Positions 26,370 to 35,207 of a stretch of 64,000 nucleotides of DNA are shown here, piece by piece (position 1 is the stretch's first letter; each line of letters begins with the position of its first letter). A model generated the notes under the pieces. The model was not told where the DNA came from, did no database searches, and saw only the letters and a list, made by a program, of their open reading frames with translations. Source of the stretch: Mycobacterium shigaense (GTDB lineage Bacteria; Actinomycetota; Actinomycetes; Mycobacteriales; Mycobacteriaceae); assembly GCF_002356315.1 (NCBI RefSeq), contig NZ_AP018164.1, positions 310,001-374,000 of the forward strand. The letters are read 5' to 3'. Both the position numbers and the translations under genes were made by a program.

Positions 26370-27263
26370 GTGGAGCGGATTTTGACCACGGAATCTGAGC
26401 AGACTGAGTGGACCGTGCAGGGGCTGCTGGACCTGTTCGACGTCCAGGAAGACGGACAGGACCGGTTCACCGGCGAGACGGGCATCGCCGTCGGCGACGA
26501 ACGCCAGGTGGTCGAGGGCACCCAGGTGCTGGCCCAGGCGATCGTCGCGGTCGCCAAGCGATTCCCGGACAAGTCGGTTCGCTCCGCGCACGCGGTGTTC
26601 TCCCGCGCCGTCACGGTCGGGCCGCTCGTCGAGCTGATCCTCGACGTCGTGTCCGACGGCCGGTCGACGGCGACAGCCGTCGTCGCCGTGCATCAGAATG
26701 GGCGGCGCTGCCTGAGCATCACCGTGTTGGCCGACGTCCCGACCGCCGACGTCATACGCCACCACCTGCCGCGACCCGACGTCGCGCCGCCGGCCCAGGC
26801 CAACCACTCGCCGATGCCGATGATCGGGCGCGAACTGCGCCTGGTCGACGTCGTCGACGTCAACAGCCCCGACGAGGTCGGGCCGCCGGAGCTGTACGCC
26901 TGGCTGCGCTACGACCCGATTCCAGAGCGCGACGACCTGGCCAAGGCGCTGCTCGCGTACTTCACCGGGCATCTCGGGATCTCCACCACGATGCGCGCGC
27001 ACGAGGGCATCGGCACCGCCCAGGCGCATCTGACCGTGTCTACGGCGCCGATGAGCATCTCGGTCGCGTTCCACGAGCCGGTGCACTGGACCGGTTGGCT
27101 GCTCTACACCCACGAGAGCACCCAGGTCGGCGCGGGGATGTCCTATGTCCGGGGCGCCGTGCACTCCGAGGAGGGTGAGCTGTTGGCCTCGTTTACGCAG
27201 GAGGCGCTGATCCGCCCGCTGCGCACCTCCGACACGGCGATCGATTCCCGCGCGCGCTTCTGA
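26370..27263 (+). CDS. Acyl-CoA thioesterase-like protein, second copy
   Basis: 297 residues resembling TesB-type thioesterases: an N-terminal hotdog (GETGIAVGDERQVVEGTQVLAQ begins it; FPDKSVRSAHAVFSRAV closes a strand) and a C-terminal hotdog with LGISTTMRAHEG and ending VHWTGWLLYTHESTQVGAG. The two halves match acyl-CoA thioesterase II organisation. GTG 26370 is used; TTG 26382 has the better spaced GGAG site and may be the true start. First gene of an operon with the LLM oxidoreductase (5-base gap) and acyl-CoA dehydrogenase, behind operator copy C. It may hydrolyse or proof-read pathway CoA esters. Confidence 0.78.
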   Translation: MERILTTESEQTEWTVQGLLDLFDVQEDGQDRFTGETGIAVGDERQVVEGTQVLAQAIVAVAKRFPDKSVRSAHAVFSRAVTVGPLVELILDVVSDGRSTATAVVAVHQNGRRCLSITVLADVPTADVIRHHLPRPDVAPPAQANHSPMPMIGRELRLVDVVDVNSPDEVGPPELYAWLRYDPIPERDDLAKALLAYFTGHLGISTTMRAHEGIGTAQAHLTVSTAPMSISVAFHEPVHWTGWLLYTHESTQVGAGMSYVRGAVHSEEGELLASFTQEALIRPLRTSDTAIDSRARF

Positions 27264-27268
27264 CGTCC

Positions 27269-28189
27269 ATGCACTTCACCATCACCCACCCGATGCACAG
27301 CCATCCCTACAACCCGGAGTTGGTGAGCGGCGCCGGCATCGGAAAGGTGGCTGCGGCCGCCGAGGCGGCGGGCATCCACGGGTTCGGCTTCACTGACCAC
27401 CCGGCACCCTCGCAGCGCTGGCTGGACGCCGGCGGGCACGACGCTTTGGATCCCTTCGTCGCCTTGGGTTTCGCGGCAGCCACGACGACGACGCTACGAC
27501 TGATTCCCAACATCGTGGTGCTGCCGTATCGAAATCCCTTCGTGGTGGCCAAGTCCGGCGCCACCCTGGACCTGCTGTCCGGGGGGCGGTTCACGCTCGC
27601 GGTCGGCGTGGGTTACCTCAAGCGCGAATTCGCGGCGCTGGGGGTGAGCTACGACCAGCGAGCAGAGCTGTTCGAGGAGTCGCTCCAGGTGATCCGGGCC
27701 GTCTGGACCGGCGACGACATCTCTTTCGAGGGAAAGCATTTCAGCGCACGGGGGATCACTGCGCATCCGCGGCCGCTCAGCGATCCGCACCCGCCGATCT
27801 GGATCGGCGGCAACACATCGGCGTCGCGGCAGCGGGTGGCGCTCTACGGTGACGGCTGGTGCCCGTTCCCCGCCCCGCCGCAGCTAGCCCAGACCGCGGG
27901 CACGGCGTCGATCACCTCTACCGAACAGCTATCGGCGGCCGTCGACGACCTGCGACGCAGATGCGATGCGGCGGATCGAGATTGGTCGACGATCGACATC
28001 ACGTTCACCAACTTCGAGGGCGGCAGCATCACCGACGACGACTTCAACGCCGACGCCTACCTGCACGGCTTGGCGAAGCTGGAGAAGTTGGGGGTGACGT
28101 GGGTCAGCGTCCACCTGCCCGGCGACAGCATGGCGCATGCCCTGGACACCCTCGAGCGGTTCCGTACCCTCGTCGTCGAAGCGGCGTAG
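27269..28189 (+). CDS. LLM-class F420-dependent oxidoreductase
   Basis: 306-residue TIM-barrel of the luciferase-like monooxygenase superfamily, of the type found in many copies in mycobacteria and usually F420-dependent. Visible parts: HGFGFTDHPAP, TTLRLIPNIVVLPYRNPFVV, LSGGRFTLAVGVGYLKREF (the cofactor phosphate loop) and PPIWIGGNTSASRQR. It transfers hydride between reduced F420 or FMN and an unknown substrate. ATG 27269 lies five bases after the thioesterase stop, so translation is coupled. The acyl-CoA dehydrogenase gene follows after 17 bases. Confidence 0.85.
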   Translation: MHFTITHPMHSHPYNPELVSGAGIGKVAAAAEAAGIHGFGFTDHPAPSQRWLDAGGHDALDPFVALGFAAATTTTLRLIPNIVVLPYRNPFVVAKSGATLDLLSGGRFTLAVGVGYLKREFAALGVSYDQRAELFEESLQVIRAVWTGDDISFEGKHFSARGITAHPRPLSDPHPPIWIGGNTSASRQRVALYGDGWCPFPAPPQLAQTAGTASITSTEQLSAAVDDLRRRCDAADRDWSTIDITFTNFEGGSITDDDFNADAYLHGLAKLEKLGVTWVSVHLPGDSMAHALDTLERFRTLVVEAA

Positions 28190-28206
28190 CTGGACTGAAG
28201 ACGAAA

Positions 28207-29372
28207 ATGGACTTCTCCCGCGTCGAACTCTCACCCGAGGACCAGGAATTCAGAGACCAGTTCCGGGCGTTCCTGGCCGAGCATGTCACCGACGAGGTAC
28301 TGCGGCGCGACCGCGAATCCGGTGAAAACTTCAGCGAACCCGTGCATTTGGCACTGGGTGAAGCGGGCTATCTGGAATCGGATTTCAAGCAGGAGGCCGA
28401 CGGCGGGTTCGACCCCGTGCGCCGCCGGATCTTCCAGTTGGAGATCGGCCGCGCCCATACACCGTGGTTCCACTGGGGAACCACGGCGGTCGTCGCCAAG
28501 TTGATGCGGCAATTCGGAGATCCCAAGCTCGTCGACGCGGTGCTGCCCGGTGTGCTGTCCGTGAGATCCGGCTGTGCCTGGGCTACACCGAGCCCGAGGG
28601 CGGCTCCGACGTCGCGACGTGCAAGACCCGCGCCGTGCGCGACGGTGACGGATCTAGCTGGGTGATCAATGGCTCCAAGATGTTCACCTCCAACGCGCAG
28701 CACGCCAAGTATGTCTTCCTGCTCACCAACACCGACCCGAACGGCCGCAAGCACCAGAACCTGACCATGTTCCTGGTGCCGCTGGACTCGCCGGGCATCG
28801 AGATCCAGGGCATCCGCACGCTGGATGGCGACCGCACCAACATCGTGTACTACAGTGACGTCCGCGTCGACGATCTGTACCGGATCGGCGAGGTCAACGC
28901 CGGCTGGACCGTGATGCGGTTCGCCCTCGACGCCGAGCACGGCATCACCGACCCGGCAGACCATGGGCTGCAGAACATTTCGATGATGTCAGAGCACGGC
29001 CACCTGATGGCCGAGGCCGCCGACGGCGTCGCGGCGATACTGGCGCAGCGTGGCGACGACGCGGTCAACTACCGCTTGGGGCGCGCCATGGCCCGCATCG
29101 AGGCGGCGCTGTCCACCCCGGGGACCTACGGCCGCGTCGCGCTGATCCAGACCATGCGCGAGGTGTCGGCGGAATTGATGGACCTGCTCGGAGCCGCGTC
29201 CGCATTGCCCACCGACACAACGGGATCCGCCGACTTCGCCGACAATGGCGCGATCGAATTCATCTTCCGCCACGCCGTGCCCGCCGGCATCTACGGCGGA
29301 ACGATGGAGGTGTTTCGCAACATGATCGCCCAGCACGAGCTCAAGCTGGGCCGCCCCAGCTATGGCGGCTGA
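28207..29372 (+). pseudogene. Acyl-CoA dehydrogenase, frameshifted
   Basis: Together the two frames encode a normal 388-residue acyl-CoA dehydrogenase. The first frame gives MDFSRVELSPEDQEFRDQFR through AVLPGVLS; the second continues EIRLCLGYTEPEGGSDVATC to the C-terminal IYGGTMEVFRNMIAQHELKL. The switch is at about 28560-28563, where one G appears to be missing from an expected GG in VLSGEIRL. Flavin-binding (TEPEGGSD), INGSKMFTSNA and the C-terminal GGTMEVFRN are otherwise intact. Either a recent inactivating deletion or a one-base sequence error. Third gene of the operon behind operator C; expected role, dehydrogenation of the pathway's CoA ester. Confidence 0.85.
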
Positions 29373-29420
29373 GGGGTAGCCTGCTAGCGGATCGATCGTC
29401 CGAAGAGAGGCGGGCCGGTA

Positions 29421-30149
29421 GTGGCTGTGCTCGTGGCCCTCGGTTCGTTCATCACCACGCTGTTGGGCGGCTATTCGGCGCTGCGCATCGGCTCCTATCG
29501 CAACCTGGTGCTCGGGTTGGCCGCGGGGCTGATGCTCGGCGCGGTCGGCTTCGACCTGCTGCCCGAGGCGCTGAGCCCGGGATTCTGGGTCTTATGGGGC
29601 ATCCCTACTCCGTTGCTGGCCTTCGTTTCTGGCTTCCTGGTGCTACACATCGTCGAGCGAACTGTGGGCATCCATCTCGGTCAGACATCGAATGACGCGG
29701 ATGTCTCCGACGCCCCGGGCGTCGGGCTCTTGGCGGCCGCGGGGCTGGTGGGCCACAGCGTGATGGACGGATTCGCGATCGGCGCCGCGTTTCAGGCCGG
29801 GACCGGCGTGGGGGCGGTGGTCGCGGTCGCGGTGATCGGACACGACTTCGCCGACGGCTTCAACACCTACACCATCACGTCGCTCTATGGGAACGACCGG
29901 CGCAGGGCGCTGACGCTGCTGGCCGCGGACGCCGTCGCACCAGTTGCCGGCGCTGCCCTGACGCTGGCGGTGACGATTCCCCATCGCGTCCTCGACGTGT
30001 ATCTCGGATTCTTCGCCGGTTTCCTGATGTACCTGGCGAGCGCCGATGTCCTGCCAAGGGCACACACCGGCCGGCGCACTGCTGCGACCCTGGCGTGCAC
30101 CGTCGGCGCGGTGCTGTTCATGCTCGCGGTCGTCGGGCTGGCGAGCTGA
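29421..30149 (+). CDS. ZIP-family metal transporter
   Basis: 242-residue membrane protein with about eight hydrophobic helices. The ZIP metal-binding helices are clear: GHSVMDGFAIGAAF (helix IV type) and IGHDFADGFNTYT (helix V type), supplying His, Asp and Glu-position ligands. It would import zinc or a related divalent metal. GTG 29421 is preceded at 11 bases by GAGAGG. The histidine loop typical of many ZIPs is short here. Position after the acyl-CoA dehydrogenase gene may be coincidental; a metal supply for the zinc alcohol dehydrogenase is possible but unproven. Confidence 0.87.
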   Translation: MAVLVALGSFITTLLGGYSALRIGSYRNLVLGLAAGLMLGAVGFDLLPEALSPGFWVLWGIPTPLLAFVSGFLVLHIVERTVGIHLGQTSNDADVSDAPGVGLLAAAGLVGHSVMDGFAIGAAFQAGTGVGAVVAVAVIGHDFADGFNTYTITSLYGNDRRRALTLLAADAVAPVAGAALTLAVTIPHRVLDVYLGFFAGFLMYLASADVLPRAHTGRRTAATLACTVGAVLFMLAVVGLAS

Positions 30150-30218
30150 GGATCGCACGGAATGTCGGCGCGGGCGGTGTCGAGTCGGCCGGGAAGACAT
30201 AGGCTTTTGGTGTATGCG

Positions 30219-31922
30219 TCAGGTCGGCTCGAGTGATGCTGTTGATTCGGTGGACAGCAGGTAAGCACTCAAAAACGGCGCCAACGTGTTCCGGTCTTGC
30301 CACGCGGACCGGAACGCGATATAGCAGTCGGGCCGAATAACGATCACGGTCGGTGTTGTTGCGCCGTAGGCCTTGTGCATCTCGGCCGCCACGTCGTGTA
30401 CTAAGGGGAAGCCAAAGGTGCTGGCTTTCCAGGTATCTCGCAGGCGCACACCGATGAAGTGCAACTCGTCGCCGAATACGTCGCGCAGCTCTCTGGCGAA
30501 ATCGACGACGGCGTCGCCCGCCAGATCCGTCTGGCGCTTGCCCTGCAGGAAAACGACGGTGTGCCCGTTGTGGCGCAGCAGGTCGTACAGCCGGATCGTC
30601 GGCGAATCGGGCAAGAGCTTGAGATGTGGTGCGCGGGGAGCGTGGTCCCCCGGCTGGGCGACCAGTCGCGGGCGCCGCCCCCATTGCCGTTGCCGGGCGC
30701 CATCGGCTGGGGCCGGGCTGGTGTAGCCGCGCGCACGGTAGTTGATGCCGACTTGGCTGATCGAGCGGGTCAGGTAATCGTGAACTGGCAAGAGCCCGAT
30801 CGCGAAGCGGCCCAGCGTGTTTAGGGTCTGCTGGTCGACTTTGCGGCGCAGCGTGAATGCCCTGGTTGCCAGATCGGTGCCCCACAGGACGCTGCGGATG
30901 ACCGGGAGTCTCTCCTCCTCGTAGGTGTCAAGCAGTCGTGGCTCGGCCTGGCCGCGCACGGACAGGGCGAGCTTCCAGCCGAGGTTGATCGCGTCCTGTA
31001 ATCCGGTATTCATGCCTTGTCCGCCGACCTGGCTGTGAATATGTGCCGCATCTCCAGCGATGAAAACGCGCCCCACCCGAAGCCGGTCGGCCTGTTTGTG
31101 TCCGATGCGGAACGGCGTGATCCAGATGGGGTCGAAAACCCGAACCGCACGGCGCGTATGTTTCAGCAACACCGTCTCGAATTCCTCGACGGTCGCGGGA
31201 GCGGCCGCCTCGGTGGGGTCGGCGACCTTGCGCACGGCTATCAGCCGCCAGCGATCTCCGGGGAGCGGAAAGACCGCCAGGAAATGCCGCAGCTCGACAA
31301 ACAGCGATGCCTCATCGCGGACAAAGAAGTCGGTCTCCAGCTGGACGTCGGCAAGGATCCATTCCTCCTCGTAGGCCAGCCCTTCGAAGGTGATTCCCGC
31401 CTTGTCGCGGACCGTGCTGCGGGATCCGTCGCAGCCAACGAGATATCGGGTGCGAACCTCTTCGATCGACCCGTCCGGGTGACGCAGTCGGCTCGTGACG
31501 CCCCCATCATCCTGATCGAAGTCGAGGAACTCCACGGACCGTTCGACGTGCACGCCCACGTCGGCAAGGCGGGTGCCAAGGATGTTCTCGGTGACGTCCT
31601 GCGGGATGCAGAGCACGAATGGATAGCGCGTGTCGGTGCCGACAAAGTCCAGCTGCGCCACCCGCTTGGATTGGACGAAAAACGACACCGAATGGACCAT
31701 CGTTCCGCGGGCCAGGAATGTCTGCTCAAGCTCCAAATGATCGAAATGCTCCAGCATTCGCGCGTGCACGATGACGGCCTTCGACTTGTCCGTCGGCTGT
31801 GGCGCTCGATCCACGATGCGACACGTTGCCCCGTACCGCTGTAGTTCCGCCGCGAGCGTCAGGCCGACCGGTCCCGCGCCCACGACCAACACGTCGATTG
31901 ATCCCGGGCGTTCGTCAGCCAT
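30219..31922 (-). CDS. FAD-dependent aromatic hydroxylase-type monooxygenase
   Basis: 567 residues of the group A flavoprotein monooxygenases (PheA/TfdB/MhpA-like). Motifs in order: VVGAGPVGLTLAAEL (dinucleotide), a DG motif in LVGCDGSRSTVR at about 165-176 and the GD motif VFIAGDAAHIHSQVGGQGMN near 290-310. The C-terminal thioredoxin-like domain of the phenol-hydroxylase subfamily follows (DELHFIGVRLRDTWKAS, TVIVIRPDCYIAFR). It would hydroxylate a phenolic or polyketide-like ring with NAD(P)H. ATG 31922 is preceded by GGAAGGAAGG. It is transcribed opposite to its neighbours and stands alone. Confidence 0.88.
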   Translation of the reverse strand: MADERPGSIDVLVVGAGPVGLTLAAELQRYGATCRIVDRAPQPTDKSKAVIVHARMLEHFDHLELEQTFLARGTMVHSVSFFVQSKRVAQLDFVGTDTRYPFVLCIPQDVTENILGTRLADVGVHVERSVEFLDFDQDDGGVTSRLRHPDGSIEEVRTRYLVGCDGSRSTVRDKAGITFEGLAYEEEWILADVQLETDFFVRDEASLFVELRHFLAVFPLPGDRWRLIAVRKVADPTEAAAPATVEEFETVLLKHTRRAVRVFDPIWITPFRIGHKQADRLRVGRVFIAGDAAHIHSQVGGQGMNTGLQDAINLGWKLALSVRGQAEPRLLDTYEEERLPVIRSVLWGTDLATRAFTLRRKVDQQTLNTLGRFAIGLLPVHDYLTRSISQVGINYRARGYTSPAPADGARQRQWGRRPRLVAQPGDHAPRAPHLKLLPDSPTIRLYDLLRHNGHTVVFLQGKRQTDLAGDAVVDFARELRDVFGDELHFIGVRLRDTWKASTFGFPLVHDVAAEMHKAYGATTPTVIVIRPDCYIAFRSAWQDRNTLAPFLSAYLLSTESTASLEPT

Positions 31923-32294
31923 GGGCCTTCCTTCCGTCCGGACACGTCCGGCAGCTCAATGTCACCTATACCGCATGAGCGGCGGATCGGACGACCGGCG
32001 ACGATTGTGCCTCCCAATGCGAGCGGCGACCGACGCGAAAGCGTGGCCCGCCCGCGAACGCCGCGTGCCACGCCGGCGGCGCGCTGGAGCCACGCGGATC
32101 GGCGTCCGAGGTTGGGCCGCAACGTTGCTCGGGTGTCACCCGGGTGGAACGGGCCAGCAGCGCACCCCCGCGGCATGGCGGGAGCCGGACCATCGATGAC
32201 CGGGGCGGCCGGCGTTGGTGTCGCGTTCAAAAAGATCGGGCCGATTGTATGTGGTCGATCCGGCCGCCACGTCCCGGTGCGCGATCGCGTGCGA
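31923..32294. other. Intergenic stretch without recognisable gene
   Basis: 372 bases between two minus-strand genes. Its left end holds the ribosome site of the monooxygenase and a TATAGGTGACAT-like promoter element (complement, about 31962-31973). Beyond that, none of the six frames shows a family pattern or convincing codon use. It may be the eroded remains of deleted DNA, given the truncated flavin oxidoreductase at 33020. Confidence 0.5.
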
Positions 32295-32960
32295 CTAGGG
32301 GTTAGGCAGCTCCGCAAGGATCTCGACGCGCGTCGGGTCGAAGCTCAAAAACCCTTTGATGGGAAGGCTTTCCGGCAGCGGATCCGGATAGCACCAGGCG
32401 ACGTCGTCGACATCGCCGGTGGACCAGTACGTCGCGGGACCCTTGTAGTTGCAGTAGCTCGACGTCTCCGAGCGGTGCAGCAGATCGGTGTGTACCAGCG
32501 CCGGATCGACGTAGAGCCGGGGTTCCAGCGCGGTCTCGAAGACGATCACCGTGTCATCGGTGTCCACCAGCGTGGCGCCGGCGACATCGACGCGCAGGCG
32601 TCGCTTGGTGGGCCGGCAGTCGACCCGGTGGTAGGGATTCGGTGGGTAGTGGACGAGCTCGCGGCCTTCCTCCAGCCAGGTGTCGACGGCGTCCCACGGA
32701 ACGTGGACGTGGCCAGGTGCCTCCGGCTCGGGCTCGGACGGCAGTCCCGCGACGACGTAGGCCGGGAAGATGTAGCTCAGCGGACGGCCCTGCCGGTGCA
32801 CCAGCAGCGCCTGCTCGGTGTCGATCACCACGCGCCCGCCCCGGAGCGCCTGGATGCGGCGGGGGTGTGGCTCGATGTAGACGGCGCCGGCGGGGATCGG
32901 GGGAGCAAACCGCCCGGCCGGATCGCTGGACAGCGGTCCACGTCCTGCTACCAGAGTCAT
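32295..32960 (-). CDS. DUF427 domain protein, two-module form
   Basis: 221 residues with two DUF427-like modules in tandem. The first spans about residues 20-85 (YIEPHPRRIQALRGGRVVID, LSYIFPAYVV). The second spans about 110-200 (YHRVDCRPTKRRLRVDVAGA, HRSETSSYCNYKGPATYWS, VAWCYPDPLPESLPIKGFLS). The second matches the single-module protein encoded at 557-934. ATG 32960 has no Shine-Dalgarno site, but TAAGCT lies eight bases upstream, suggesting a leaderless mRNA. An upstream ATG at 33005 is possible. Biochemical role unknown. Confidence 0.82.
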   Translation of the reverse strand: MTLVAGRGPLSSDPAGRFAPPIPAGAVYIEPHPRRIQALRGGRVVIDTEQALLVHRQGRPLSYIFPAYVVAGLPSEPEPEAPGHVHVPWDAVDTWLEEGRELVHYPPNPYHRVDCRPTKRRLRVDVAGATLVDTDDTVIVFETALEPRLYVDPALVHTDLLHRSETSSYCNYKGPATYWSTGDVDDVAWCYPDPLPESLPIKGFLSFDPTRVEILAELPNP

Positions 32961-33019
32961 AAAGTCAAAGCTTATGGTCGGGGCGACTGCAGAAGTACGG
33001 AACATCGCCAACGATCGCG

Positions 33020-33298
33020 ATGTTGTGTGAGCCGGACGAACACAGCGGCCTTCCCGTCCTCGTCAACGGACACTTTGCCGATCCCCGGCATGCGGCCTCC
33101 GTCATCGAGTCCGGGATCGGTGACGTCGTCACACTGGCTAAACCAGCATTGGCCAACTGCAATTGGCCGGATTTGGTTCGCGCGGCTCAGACGCTCGCCG
33201 GCGACATCCCCGCCGGTCTATTTGGCCCCGTCGCCGACATCAAGGACCTGGAAACTGGTCGCCCCGGCAGGGCCAAGCTGATCCTGGCATCGGGCTAA
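33020..33298 (+). pseudogene. C-terminal fragment of an old-yellow-enzyme-type oxidoreductase
   Basis: 92 codons whose sequence (GLPVLVNGHFADPRHAASVI, then SGIGDVVTLAKPALANCNWP) matches only the last quarter of NADH:flavin oxidoreductase/old-yellow-enzyme TIM barrels: the FMN phosphate-binding strands and the ALANPDW-type ending. The N-terminal three quarters, including the active site, are absent, so this cannot be a working enzyme. It is most simply a deletion remnant. An ATG opens the frame by chance at 33020. The CaiB-type CoA-transferase gene follows ten bases after it. Confidence 0.65.
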
Positions 33299-33308
33299 GG
33301 TGCCAGTC

Positions 33309-34478
33309 ATGGCGGGACCGCTGGCAGGCATCAAGGTTGTCGAACTCGGAGTGTGGGTGGCCGGCCCGGCCGCGGCCGGCATCCTGGCCGACTGGGGCGC
33401 CGACGTCATCAAGATCGAGCCGCCGACGGGCGACCCGGCGCGAACGTTCGGCCGGATCATGGGACTCGACGTCGGGGTCAACCCGCCGTTCGAAATGGAC
33501 AATCGCTCCAAGCGCAGCATCGTCTTGAACCTCACGGCCGACGAGGACAGCGAGGCCGCGCTCGAATTACTCTCCGACGCAGATGTTTTCGTGACGAACG
33601 TGCGTCCCGGCGCACTACAACGGCTGGGCCTGGACTTCGAGTCGGTGGCGCCGCGAAATCCCCGCCTGGTGTACGGGCTGATCACCGGATACGGCCAGCA
33701 CGGCCCCGATGCCAATCGGCCCGCCTACGACGTGGCGGCGTTCTGGGCGCGGGCCGGGGTGGCTCATCTGCTCACCCGGCCCGGGCAGACGCCGCCGTTC
33801 CAGCGCGGTGGAATGGGCGACCACTCCGCGGGCATGACGCTGGCTGCCGCGATCTGCGCGGCGCTGGTGGCCCGGCAGGGCACCGGGAGCGGCCAGCTGG
33901 TCACCACCTCGCTGTACCGGCAGGGCGCTTACACCGTGAGCTTCGACCTGAACACCTACCTGTTGGCCGGCCAGGCCATCGCGGTCGGGCAGCGCGAAAC
34001 CATGGCCAACCCGTGTATGAACAACTACGCGACCGCCGACGGGCGGCGGTTCTGGATCGTCGGGCTCGAAGTCGACCGCCATTGGCCCCCGCTGTGCCGG
34101 GTCGTCGGGTACCCGGAGTGGCTGGACGATCCCAAGTTTTCCGACGCCTACGCCCGCTTCCTCAACGCGGCGGAACTGATCGGCGAGTTGGACGTCATCT
34201 TTGCCACCCGCACCCTCGACGAATGGGCACAGGCGTTCGCGGCCGAACCCGATTTCTTCTGGTCGCCGGTCAACAGCCTCGAGGACGTCGTCGCCGACGA
34301 GCAGTTCCATGCCGCGGGTGGATTGGTGGATGTACCGGAGGGGCAGTCCAGCGTCGCAATGGTCGCCACCCCGGCGGATTTTCACGGCACCCCGTGGTCG
34401 CCGCGTTCTGCGGCACCGGAACTGGGTCAGCACACCGACGAGATTCGCGCCGAACTCAAGGCGCGCCGCGGCTCCTGA
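33309..34478 (+). CDS. CaiB/BaiF family (class III) CoA-transferase
   Basis: 389 residues of the family III CoA-transferases. N-terminal GIKVVELGVWVAGPAAAGIL and ADVIKIEPPTGDPARTFG are the classic opening; the catalytic aspartate lies in GGMGDHSAGMTLAAAICAAL at about residue 172. The small domain follows (NPCMNNYATADGRRFWIVGL). It forms interlocked dimers and moves CoA between carboxylic acids without ATP. In this cluster it would activate an acid made by the oxidative steps. ATG 33309 has TAAGGTG upstream; GTG 33300 is an alternative. Confidence 0.9.
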   Translation: MAGPLAGIKVVELGVWVAGPAAAGILADWGADVIKIEPPTGDPARTFGRIMGLDVGVNPPFEMDNRSKRSIVLNLTADEDSEAALELLSDADVFVTNVRPGALQRLGLDFESVAPRNPRLVYGLITGYGQHGPDANRPAYDVAAFWARAGVAHLLTRPGQTPPFQRGGMGDHSAGMTLAAAICAALVARQGTGSGQLVTTSLYRQGAYTVSFDLNTYLLAGQAIAVGQRETMANPCMNNYATADGRRFWIVGLEVDRHWPPLCRVVGYPEWLDDPKFSDAYARFLNAAELIGELDVIFATRTLDEWAQAFAAEPDFFWSPVNSLEDVVADEQFHAAGGLVDVPEGQSSVAMVATPADFHGTPWSPRSAAPELGQHTDEIRAELKARRGS

Positions 34479-34493
34479 CCACAGCACAGAACC

Positions 34494-34514
34494 TTTACAA
34501 AATTCGGCATAAGT
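34494..34514. promoter_or_regulatory. Regulon operator copy D
   Basis: CTTTAC, nine bases, CATAAG, followed by TGTCACGCTGT exactly as after copy C. It lies after the CoA-transferase stop and 128 bases upstream of the long operon that starts at 34643. The extended identity with copy C suggests a duplicated promoter-operator unit. Confidence 0.6.
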
Positions 34515-34642
34515 GTCACGCTGTCGGGTGAGTCGCGTCACCCGGGGCACCGCCGCGTGATGCGACATGGCCCAGGACGAAGACGCCCACCGAAGACGTG
34601 TCAGCTCGCGACGCGGACCCCGGGCGGTGAGGAACGGATGTG

Positions 34643-35203
34643 ATGGTCAGTCCAACGATCGACATCAGCGGGAGCGGGCGGGTCAGCGCCGGTGCTTGCC
34701 TGCGTTATCGGCTGGACGTCGTTGCGGCCGACGCCGTTGACGTCGTGCACGCGGCGGGGGGTTGGCTGTACGACCGGGTGATGGCGGGATGGGAGGTGAC
34801 CGTGCTGCTGCCGAACGACCGCAACACCCGGTCGTTGCGCATCCTCGGCGTCTCCATGGTCGACGCCGAATCGGAGTTCATCGAGGCCGCGCTGAACTCG
34901 ACGAGCCAGACGCTGGCGGTCAGCGCCGCGGCGTTCACCGTGGATGCGCGGCTGCGGGACAAGGTGCGCGATGCCCTGGACAACCGGTTGACCGAAGTTG
35001 CTCTGTGGGGCGAGCGGTGGCCGCTGGGAGTGGACCGCGGCCTGGCCGCGGCGCAGCACCTGCTCAGCGGGGCGGCCCGGCGGTTCAAGGCCGCGGCCCT
35101 GGCTGCCGCGGAAATCCCTTGCGGCGCGGTTGGTTTCACCGAGACGCTGCTGTGTGATGCATCTCGCTCGCCCGGCGACTCGGAACTGATCCGACTCACC
35201 TGA
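34643..35203 (+). CDS. Hypothetical protein, first gene of the P450 operon
   Basis: 186 residues, family not recognised. It is soluble, with no signal or membrane segment. The first half alternates short strands (CLRYRLDVVAADAVDVVHAA, GWEVTVLLPNDRNTRSLRIL, GVSMVDAESEFIEAAL), and the second half is helical and alanine-rich (GLAAAQHLLSGAARRFKAAA). GTG 34640 is an adjoining alternative start; GAGGAACG precedes both. Four bases separate it from the next gene. Its leading place in an operon controlled by operator D suggests a dedicated pathway function, possibly a binding or accessory protein. Confidence 0.65.
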   Translation: MVSPTIDISGSGRVSAGACLRYRLDVVAADAVDVVHAAGGWLYDRVMAGWEVTVLLPNDRNTRSLRILGVSMVDAESEFIEAALNSTSQTLAVSAAAFTVDARLRDKVRDALDNRLTEVALWGERWPLGVDRGLAAAQHLLSGAARRFKAAALAAAEIPCGAVGFTETLLCDASRSPGDSELIRLT

Positions 35204-35207
35204 CGCG

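Noticed and set aside
31959..33281. A 440-codon plus-strand open frame across the spacer and DUF427 gene
   Set aside because: It is antisense to the DUF427 gene with arginine-rich nonsense composition and no family pattern.
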